DNA of 60,463 nucleotides from Alicyclobacillaceae bacterium I2511. Its GTDB lineage: Bacteria > Bacillota > Bacilli > Alicyclobacillales > Alicyclobacillaceae. The notes beneath the pieces are model-generated. The model ran no database searches and had not been told where the DNA came from. It was given only the letters and a program-made list of their open reading frames with translations. The stretch covers positions 1 through 60,463 of the forward strand of contig QXHL01000018.1 in the NCBI GenBank assembly GCA_003584005.1. The letters run 5' to 3'. The translations under genes and the position numbers were made by a program. Below are positions 54,414 through 60,463 of the stretch, one piece after another. Numbering within the stretch: the stretch's first letter is position 1; each line of letters begins with the position of its first letter.

Positions 54414-55394
54414 TTAATAGATCATCACCCGTTCAATTCCATTAACAATTCGTTGCGCTGTAGGTGCATGCCAATCCTCCAGTTGAAACAGTGGGGGTGG
54501 CACATCCCAACTGGCCACTCGTGTCACTGGGGCTTCCAAGTCCAATAGGCACTCTTCACCAACCCGAGCGGCGATTTCTGCCGCCAGACCCAATTGCAAG
54601 GTCGCCTCCTGTACCACCACAACGCGACCCGTCTTGTGCACTGAATTGAAGACTGCCTCCTCGTCCCATGGGGAAAGCGTGCGCAAGTCTAAAAGTTCAA
54701 TGCTCCAGCCCTTATCCCGTTCCAGTTGATGCACAACCTCTAAGGTTTCGCGCACCAAAGTTCCCCATGTCACAACAGTGACATCTTCGCCCACCTTCAC
54801 CAATTCGGCCTTCCCCAAGGGAACGGTGTAGTACGCTTCCGGGACCTCGGTGCGAAAGGCACGATAAATGCGCATGGGCTCCAGAAAAATGACCGGATCA
54901 GGGAATTCGATACTGGCCAGTAAAAGTCCTTTCGCATCATACGGATTCGAGGGCGCCACAACAGTCAACCCTGGTGTGTGTATGAAGTAAGCCTCGGTCG
55001 ATTCAGAATGCAGTTCCGGAGCGCGAATTCTGCCCCCAAAGGGTGCCCGGACAACCATCGGCAGTCCATAGTGTCCCTGGGAGCGCCAGCGCATGCGGGC
55101 AATATGTGCGACAACCTGCTGAAATCCAGGGTAAATGAAGCCGAGAAACTGGATCTCTGGAACAGGCCGCATACCATTGGCCGCCAGACCTACTGAGGCC
55201 CCGAGAATTCCTGATTCAGACAGGGGAGTGTCGACCACACGGTCCGCTCCAAACCGTTCCTGTAGACCTTCCGTGGCGCGAAACACCCCGCCATTGCGGC
55301 CCACATCCTCCCCTAACAATATCACGCGATTGTCTGCATCCAAGGCGCAGCGCAAGGCGTCCTGAACCGCTTGGACTAAAGTCAGCTGGCTCAT
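54414..55394 (-). CDS. 2-oxoacid dehydrogenase E1 beta subunit
   Basis: 326 residues. EDVGRNGGVFRATEGL near 30, DTPLSESGILGASVGLAANGMRPVPEIQF (about 55-83) and RAPFGGRIRAPELHSES (about 117) are standard. C-terminal transketolase domain with VTWGTLVRETL. Forms the TPP site with E1 alpha, whose stop it overlaps in ATGA. Confidence 0.94.
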   Translation of the reverse strand: MSQLTLVQAVQDALRCALDADNRVILLGEDVGRNGGVFRATEGLQERFGADRVVDTPLSESGILGASVGLAANGMRPVPEIQFLGFIYPGFQQVVAHIARMRWRSQGHYGLPMVVRAPFGGRIRAPELHSESTEAYFIHTPGLTVVAPSNPYDAKGLLLASIEFPDPVIFLEPMRIYRAFRTEVPEAYYTVPLGKAELVKVGEDVTVVTWGTLVRETLEVVHQLERDKGWSIELLDLRTLSPWDEEAVFNSVHKTGRVVVVQEATLQLGLAAEIAARVGEECLLDLEAPVTRVASWDVPPPLFQLEDWHAPTAQRIVNGIERVMIY

Positions 55395-56521
55395 TGTACA
55401 CCCCCTCTAGCCTGGGCCACTTCTTTTTCCAAAGCGGCTTTTTGGGCGCGCAACCGGGGTGGCAATTGTGCGTACACGTGTTCAAACAGGTCTGTGGGAC
55501 GGGCGGGTGGAGAACCCTCCATGACAGCCACTGCCTGAATCAATTTTTCTTGCACCTGGGCCTGCCACTGTTGCTCCTGGGCATCCCCCCACAGCCCCCA
55601 CTGACGTAGCCGACTGCCAAAGGACACCACCGGATCCTGCTGCCGCCAGCTCGCTAATTCCTCCTCTGTACGGTATTTCGTCGGGTCATCAGAGGTGGTG
55701 TGGGCCCCGTAACGGTAGGTCAACGCTTCAATCAGGGTAGGTCCCTGCCCCATCGCCGCCTTGGCAATGGCATCGCGGACCGCGCGGTACACGGCCAAGA
55801 CATCTCCCCCATCCACCCGCTGCCCGGAAAAGCCATAGGCTGCCGCCTTTTCGGCGAGCGTCTCGGTGGCCGTTTGACGGGACACAGGAAGACTGATGGC
55901 ATACTGATTGTTCTCACAGAAAAAAACCATCGGCAGTTGAAACACACCCGCGAAATTCATCGCCTCATGGAAATCCCCTTCAGAGGTCGCCCCATCGCCA
56001 AACATGGCCAAAGTGACCTGGTCTTTGTGCTGTAGTTTGGCCGCCCAGGCAATGCCTGCGGCGTGAGGCAATTGGGAGGCAATCGGAATTGCCAAGGGAA
56101 ACACCGACACACCCGCAGGAATTTGCAATCCCTCCAGACGTCCGTTCCAGTACAGCAACACAGAACTGACAGGAAAGCCTCGCAGCATCATCGCCCCTGA
56201 ATCACGGTAAGTAGGAACGAGAAAATCCCCTTCTCGCATTGCCTGAGCACTGCCCACCTGACAGGCCTCCTGGCCCTCCACCGGTGCATAGGTGCCCAAC
56301 CGTCCGGCCCGCTGTAGCCTTAGCAACCGCCTGTCAAATTCGCGAATAAAAACCATTTGCTTATAAAAGAACTGCAACAACTCCGGAGAAACATCCTGGG
56401 GTACAGAGGTTTCTGGATTTGCAGGAATTTGTTCTTTATTCACCGTCGAATCCCCCGTATTCTGCGTCATCGACGAGGCCTCATCCATCTTTGTCGGTGC
56501 CTCATCCACCTTTTTTGACAT
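55391..56521 (-). CDS. 2-oxoacid dehydrogenase E1 alpha subunit
   Basis: About 376 residues. TPP motif GDGATSEGDFHEAMNFA then CENNQYAIS (about 175-210); RYGAHTTSDDPTKYR carries the phosphate-loop His. QEACQVGSAQAMREGDFLVPTYRD is closer to the PdhA type than to AcoA. The N-terminus has a 45-residue polar extension with a near-repeat (VDEAPTKMDEAS). ATG 56521/56524 follow AAAGGAG; the frame opens at 56542. Lies about 60 bases after the hydroxyacyl-CoA dehydrogenase gene, in the same run. Confidence 0.93.
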   Translation of the reverse strand: MSKKVDEAPTKMDEASSMTQNTGDSTVNKEQIPANPETSVPQDVSPELLQFFYKQMVFIREFDRRLLRLQRAGRLGTYAPVEGQEACQVGSAQAMREGDFLVPTYRDSGAMMLRGFPVSSVLLYWNGRLEGLQIPAGVSVFPLAIPIASQLPHAAGIAWAAKLQHKDQVTLAMFGDGATSEGDFHEAMNFAGVFQLPMVFFCENNQYAISLPVSRQTATETLAEKAAAYGFSGQRVDGGDVLAVYRAVRDAIAKAAMGQGPTLIEALTYRYGAHTTSDDPTKYRTEEELASWRQQDPVVSFGSRLRQWGLWGDAQEQQWQAQVQEKLIQAVAVMEGSPPARPTDLFEHVYAQLPPRLRAQKAALEKEVAQARGGVQ

Positions 56522-56581
56522 CATCCCACTCCTTTTCAACACGATGATTCTCTATTTGTCCGCGCCAGCCTCAGCCATTCG

Positions 56582-58468
56582 TCACAGCCGTGCTGGCTGC
56601 CCACAGCCCACCGAATTGTGGCCTTGCAAAACAGACAAGTCCAGCACATCCGCCAATCCCATCTGTCGCAACAAAGGTGAGGGGCGATAGCGGTCTTCCC
56701 CCTGTTCCTGCCAAACAGCGGCCAGGGTGTAATAGACCGTAGACACACTGACAGTCTGTAGCCAAGTGAAAGGCCCCTGCGGCCAATGCGTCCCAAGACA
56801 CATACCTAGGTCCACGTCCGCCAGGCTAGCGGTACCTTCCCGATAGACCTCACAGGCTTCACTACAAAGCATCGCTAAAATCCGCATTTGTACGCCCCCG
56901 GCTCCATCGCGAACGGCGAAAGGCTGTCCACCCAGGGACCGAATCAAAGCTTGGGTCACGCCATCTACCCGTTTCATTTCCTCAGGGGTGTCTTGTCCGC
57001 AGCACTGTAACGGCACAGACCATTCCCAGGCCTGTGATTCCCCCGCTTGCGAGCGCAGGGGAAGGGATACCCAAAATCCTCGCAACCGTCCGGAATGCAC
57101 CAGCCAGCAAGCCCATTCTGTTGCCGAGGGACCCGCCAGCGAAGTGAGCAAAACGGTTTGTTCGCTAACCCCCCGCTCAACGGCCTGCAACTGTGCCCCC
57201 ACAACGTCCTTTTCGCCAGCGAAACTGGCCACCACCAATTGGGCCCTGTGTTCTCTGACGAAAGACTCCAGCGCTTCCATCCGTACATGTTTCGCCGCCT
57301 GGTCTGCCCTTGGTATCCCTTGGGGATACACCAAACCACAGGCTGCTTCCGCCACCCCCCGAACTTGTGCCAGCTGGGTGCAAAGGACACGGGCCAAGGG
57401 AGTATCTCCCACAACCACCGCCGTCGCCAATAGCGCATCCCCAGCAGACAAGCCGTTTGACAATCCAGCGGAGTTGCCGGTGGGGTGGCCGTCTGCCGGA
57501 TCGACTGGTGTGGAGTCTGTTAGGGTAAATTCTGACGAGGACGCCCCCACGCTGTCCGCAGGGACCGTTTCCGTGATGTGGAGGCGTTCTCCAAACTCGT
57601 TATATTGATAAAAACCCCGCCCGGTTTTTTTACCCAATCGGCCCGTGGCCACCATTTGCGCCTGTATAGGATGGGGACGAAACCGCGGCTCTTCATAAAA
57701 AGCGCGGTAAACAGACTGTGTGACATCAAAATTAACGTCGATACCAATTAAGTCCATCAGTTCAAACGGTCCCAATGGGAAGCCCAATCCCTGTCTCACT
57801 AAGGTATCCACCTGCTGCAAACCGGCCGTCCCTTCGCCCACCAACCGCAGGGCCTCGCCATAGAAGTTGCGAGCCACCCGGTTGACCACAAAACCCGGTG
57901 TGTCTTTACAGACAATTGGCTGTTTGCCAAACTCCCTTGCAAAGTTTAGGGCCTGTTTTAGGGTACTCGCATCTGTATCCTGCCCCACCACCACCTCTAC
58001 GAGTTGCATGATGGGTGCAGGGTTAAAAAAATGCAATCCAAGTACGCGTTCTGGATGTTGCAACACAGCCGCCAAGGCTGTCACTGAGAAAGATGAGGTA
58101 TTGCTGGCCAGCAGTGTGGTAGGTGTACACAGGACATCAAGCGCAGTAAAAAGTTCCCTTTTCAGTTCCATGCGCTCGGGCACCGCCTCAATGACAAGTT
58201 GGGCACCTACCAGCTCCTCCAACCGCGTCACCGTCTGCAAACGCTGGCGCGCGGAGGCTCCTTCTTCAATGCTAAACAGCGACTTCTCCACCCATCGGTC
58301 CAGCCTTTGGCCAATGCCCTGGCGTGCGCGTTCTAAGGCTGTGGACTGTGTGTCATACAAACGGACGGAAAAACCACTCTGCAGTGCGACTTGTGCAATT
58401 CCGGCTCCCATGGTGCCAGCCCCCACGACAGCAACGGTCCTGCTAGCCCTGTCTGTCCCTTCATTCAC
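56582..58468 (-). CDS. 3-hydroxyacyl-CoA dehydrogenase, tandem with a degenerate second half
   Basis: About 628 residues. First half (about 10-300): VVGAGTMGAGIAQVA, LASNTSSFSVTALA, LHFFNPAPIMQLVEVV with catalytic His, and CKDTPGFVVNRVARNFYGEAL. Second half (about 340-628) repeats the fold but its nucleotide loop is VVVGDTPLARVL, its LHFFNP counterpart is FWVSLPL, and the final segment (GGVQMRILAMLCSEACEVYREGTASLADVDLGM) copies the C-domain. The second copy therefore looks catalytically dead. GTG 58468 follows GAGGTGG by 8 bases; the frame is open to 58537. Oxidises 3-hydroxyacyl-CoA with NAD. Confidence 0.88.
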   Translation of the reverse strand: MNEGTDRASRTVAVVGAGTMGAGIAQVALQSGFSVRLYDTQSTALERARQGIGQRLDRWVEKSLFSIEEGASARQRLQTVTRLEELVGAQLVIEAVPERMELKRELFTALDVLCTPTTLLASNTSSFSVTALAAVLQHPERVLGLHFFNPAPIMQLVEVVVGQDTDASTLKQALNFAREFGKQPIVCKDTPGFVVNRVARNFYGEALRLVGEGTAGLQQVDTLVRQGLGFPLGPFELMDLIGIDVNFDVTQSVYRAFYEEPRFRPHPIQAQMVATGRLGKKTGRGFYQYNEFGERLHITETVPADSVGASSSEFTLTDSTPVDPADGHPTGNSAGLSNGLSAGDALLATAVVVGDTPLARVLCTQLAQVRGVAEAACGLVYPQGIPRADQAAKHVRMEALESFVREHRAQLVVASFAGEKDVVGAQLQAVERGVSEQTVLLTSLAGPSATEWACWLVHSGRLRGFWVSLPLRSQAGESQAWEWSVPLQCCGQDTPEEMKRVDGVTQALIRSLGGQPFAVRDGAGGVQMRILAMLCSEACEVYREGTASLADVDLGMCLGTHWPQGPFTWLQTVSVSTVYYTLAAVWQEQGEDRYRPSPLLRQMGLADVLDLSVLQGHNSVGCGQPARL

Positions 58469-58543
58469 TCCACATTCCACCTCTATTTTGCCGCTGTTTC
58501 GCTGCTGTTTCACTCCTATTTCGTCGCTGTTTTTCAAAGCATC

Positions 58544-59335
58544 CTAACGGCCGCGAAACCGAGTTTTACGCTTTTCCAGAAAGGCCTTGACACCGTCACG
58601 AAAATCTTCCGTTTGACTGGCCATTTCCTGCAACTGTGCCTCTCTCTCCAAGGCCACGGCCAAGGTTGCATTGGCGTTGTCGTACATGGCCTGCTTTGTC
58701 CAACGGTAGGCCAGGGTTGGCCCTTGCGCCAAGTTTCGAGCATAGGCCTGAACAACCGTTGCAAGTTGATCCGCAGGATACACGTGCTGAACCAATCCCC
58801 ATGCCTGAGCGGTAATTCCATCAATCACCTCACCACTCCAAGCCCACTCCACAGCTTTTGCCACGCCAATCGCTCGCGGCAAAAAATAACTGGTGCCAGA
58901 GTCAGGAACCAACCCAATGCGAGAAAAGGCGGTAGTAAACTTGGCGCTGTCCGCCGCGAAACGCAGATCACATGCCAGGGCTAACCCAAGGCCCGCACCG
59001 GCACAGGCCCCATTAATGGCAGCCAACACAGGGACTGGCATGGCATGCAATTTGCCAATCAAGGCATTGTATCTGTCCCGCACCAAATCCCCCAGGGAGG
59101 CGGCAGCGACGCTTTCATCAGTGGATGTCAAATCTGCTAAGTCCTGGCCGACGCAAAATCCACGCCCGGCTCCGGTAATCACCACCGCTCGTACCTCGTC
59201 GTCTGCGACAGCCTGTGCAAGTGCCTCATACAGCTGGACGTTCAAGGCCGCGTTAAAGGCATTCATCACCTGCGGACGGTTCAGGGTGAGGGTGGCCACA
59301 CCTTCATTCGTCGCGTACAGTACTGCTGGTTCCAT
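58544..59335 (-). CDS. enoyl-CoA hydratase/isomerase
   Basis: 263 residues, crotonase fold. RPQVMNAFNAALNVQLYEAL (first strand region), GAGRGFCVGQDLADL oxyanion loop, NGACAGAGLGLALACDLRFA second oxyanion stretch, and FSRIGLVPDSGTSYFLPR; the Asp of PDSG corresponds to the acid of PaaG-type isomerases rather than the two-Glu hydratases. ATG 59335 follows GGAGGTGGGG. It overlaps the end of the EthD gene by 32 bases. Confidence 0.9.
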   Translation of the reverse strand: MEPAVLYATNEGVATLTLNRPQVMNAFNAALNVQLYEALAQAVADDEVRAVVITGAGRGFCVGQDLADLTSTDESVAAASLGDLVRDRYNALIGKLHAMPVPVLAAINGACAGAGLGLALACDLRFAADSAKFTTAFSRIGLVPDSGTSYFLPRAIGVAKAVEWAWSGEVIDGITAQAWGLVQHVYPADQLATVVQAYARNLAQGPTLAYRWTKQAMYDNANATLAVALEREAQLQEMASQTEDFRDGVKAFLEKRKTRFRGR

Positions 59336-59669
59336 GGTCCCCACCTCCGAATGTTTCTACTTCTACATCTGCGAAGAAAATCTGGATATACTCCCCGGCA
59401 AACGCTTGTGCATCCTTCCCACTGGCCCTCCCTGAGGGAGATTTCAAAGCTGCCAACAACTGTTCCCGTTTGTCAAAATACATGTCCACCTGTAAAAACG
59501 GGTCTGCGGCAGTACCATCCCATGCAAACATACGATTGACTTCGAGTTTTAACAACCCCGGAAAGTTGCGCACCAAAGGTAGATGCACCATTTCGTAATG
59601 AGCCATAAAGGCGTCCACATCGGGAGGCCGTCTATATAAAGCAACCATTTTCACCAACTGTGTTTTCAT
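59304..59669 (-). CDS. EthD family ferredoxin-like protein
   Basis: 121 residues, alpha-beta dimeric barrel: MVALYRRPPDVDAFMAHYEMVHLPLVRNFPGLLKLEVNR with the conserved His of HYEMVH. Such proteins accompany phenylacetate or other aromatic/acyl-CoA degradation genes in Bacilli. Start at ATG 59669 or, giving the usual family N-terminus, ATG 59648. Coupled by overlap to the downstream enoyl-CoA hydratase gene. Confidence 0.85.
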   Translation of the reverse strand: MKTQLVKMVALYRRPPDVDAFMAHYEMVHLPLVRNFPGLLKLEVNRMFAWDGTAADPFLQVDMYFDKREQLLAALKSPSGRASGKDAQAFAGEYIQIFFADVEVETFGGGDHGTSSTVRDE

Positions 59670-59702
59670 CTCCCCGAATACTTTGTGGTCTGTCTTCGGC
59701 CA

Positions 59703-60113
59703 CTAGGACTCATACCCCGCCCATAAATCATGAAATCGTTCGTGCAACACCCGGTTTTGCAAAATTCTTTGTTCCACCTGTCCCTCACCAAGCAGCACTT
59801 GATTATTCCACACGGACACATAACAGACCACCCGGCCATTGTCTGTCACTTCGGTACAGACGGCCCGGGCTAACAACCTATCCCCCACGTGTGCCGGGTG
59901 CATATGGCGAACCTGCACACCCAGACCCACACCATCTTCATCTCCATCAAGATACGGCAGAATAACCCGCCTAGCAGCCCACTCCATGTGATAAACCATA
60001 GCCGCAGTTCCATATACCGAATGTACCAGCTTTCCGCCGAAGGCGGGAAACATGGACTCGGTCACCACGTCCTCCACCACTGCCGATGCCCCGGCCTGCA
60101 GCCCTTCCTTCAT
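59703..60113 (-). CDS. hotdog-fold thioesterase
   Basis: 136 residues of the fluoroacetyl-CoA thioesterase-like hotdog type: VVTESMFPAFGGKLVHSVYGTAAMVYHMEWAARRVI and VRHMHPAHVGDRLLARAVCTEVTDNGRVVCYVSVWN. Releases CoA from an acyl thioester. First gene of the leftward run; ATG 60113 follows AAAGGGGAG. Confidence 0.85.
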   Translation of the reverse strand: MKEGLQAGASAVVEDVVTESMFPAFGGKLVHSVYGTAAMVYHMEWAARRVILPYLDGDEDGVGLGVQVRHMHPAHVGDRLLARAVCTEVTDNGRVVCYVSVWNNQVLLGEGQVEQRILQNRVLHERFHDLWAGYES

Positions 60114-60167
60114 GACGCCACGCTCCCCTTTACTTCAGAATTAACAAACTCGGTCTGGGTGTATCTA

Positions 60168-60196
60168 GCATTGATGAATGCGTTTCCAAAAGGAAA
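60168..60196. promoter_or_regulatory. paired inverted repeats, candidate operator
   Basis: GCATT-GATG-AATGC (60168-60181) and TTTCC-AAAA-GGAAA (60183-60196) stand side by side 55 to 83 bases upstream of the thioesterase start, downstream of a leftward TAGAAT that may be its -10. A TetR-type repressor of acyl-CoA genes would suit, but none is encoded here. Confidence 0.4.
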
Positions 60197-60354
60197 TTCT
60201 TCTTTCTGTTATTCTACCTGAATTTTTGCGAAAAATTAATCGTGTTCAGTAATTTGTGGTCATATATGTACAAAATAGACACCCCACAGAGTGCAAAATC
60301 CTTGCGTGTGGCGCCTCGCTCGCTTAGCCGTTGGGGAAAATGAATGGGAAGTTT

Positions 60355-60463
60355 GGGGATGGGGGGGACCGATTTATACAGGCCTGGAAATAAGGGTCCC
60401 CCAGTCGCTAAATCATCAAATATAAAGGGATGAAACGCAAATAAGGGTGTGAAAGTCGTCTAT
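60355..60463 (+). repeat. dispersed non-coding repeat, copy C, cut by the window edge
   Basis: From GGGACCGATTTATAC through AAATAAGGGTCCCCCAGTCG, AAATCATCAAATAT and AAATAAGGGTGTGAAAGTCG it matches copies A and B base for base over most positions and continues off the edge. Same orientation as copy A. The preceding 60114-60354 contains only the thioesterase promoter region. Confidence 0.85.

Overview
The window reads as chromosome of a Gram-positive Bacilli-type organism, most likely a spore-former-lineage acidophile near Alicyclobacillaceae (inference). The grounds are CodY, YerC, a class IV (PhaR/PhaC) polyhydroxyalkanoate synthase with PhaQ, an FMN riboswitch on a ribDE(BA)H operon, a c-di-AMP riboswitch, AGGAGG-type ribosome sites with many GTG/TTG starts, and a sedolisin, a protease family common in acidophiles. 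No rRNA, tRNA, CRISPR, prophage or intact insertion sequence was found.

Layout. 0.3-6.2 kb: TSUP exporter, FmdE-like protein, a dihydrolipoamide-dehydrogenase-like flavoprotein, and a GH130/GT4 sugar pair. 6.3-9.8 kb: first copy of a dispersed repeat, an orphan nucleotidyltransferase-like gene, a NicO-type permease divergent from a Zur-type repressor with two Zur-like boxes between them, and a duplicated membrane protein. 9.8-14.8 kb: ileS (type 2) and an acyl-CoA ligase. 15.2-20.3 kb: PHA cluster (SDR, phaQ, phaP, phaR, phaB, phaC) with a matching palindrome over both promoter regions. 20.4-26.5 kb: asparaginase, Ogt, amidase, then a c-di-AMP riboswitch leading a HAD phosphatase and mannitol-1-phosphate dehydrogenase. 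26.5-39.6 kb: accessory stretch with repeat copies, two PadR/MFS loci, slipin, lipoprotein, FadH-like SDR, DinB protein, an eroded DAO-Rieske pseudogene, a small inverted-repeat element, a prodomain-less sedolisin and small membrane proteins. 39.7-52.6 kb: pyruvate carboxylase, riboflavin operon, cysE, codY, methyltransferase, CPA2 antiporter, yerC. 52.7-60.1 kb: a seven-gene leftward run of CoA-degradation genes and 2-oxoacid dehydrogenase E1/E2. The right edge cuts another copy of the dispersed repeat.

Main biological reading: the c-di-AMP riboswitch sits on a two-gene set sufficient to make mannitol from fructose-6-phosphate, with no mannitol PTS nearby, which points to mannitol as a c-di-AMP-controlled osmolyte. 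Carbon storage (PHA), acyl-CoA degradation and anaplerosis (pyruvate carboxylase) genes suggest a heterotroph handling organic acids. A 430-bp non-coding repeat in four copies, and short tandem duplications laid exactly across the stop codons of five genes, are unexplained structural features of this genome.
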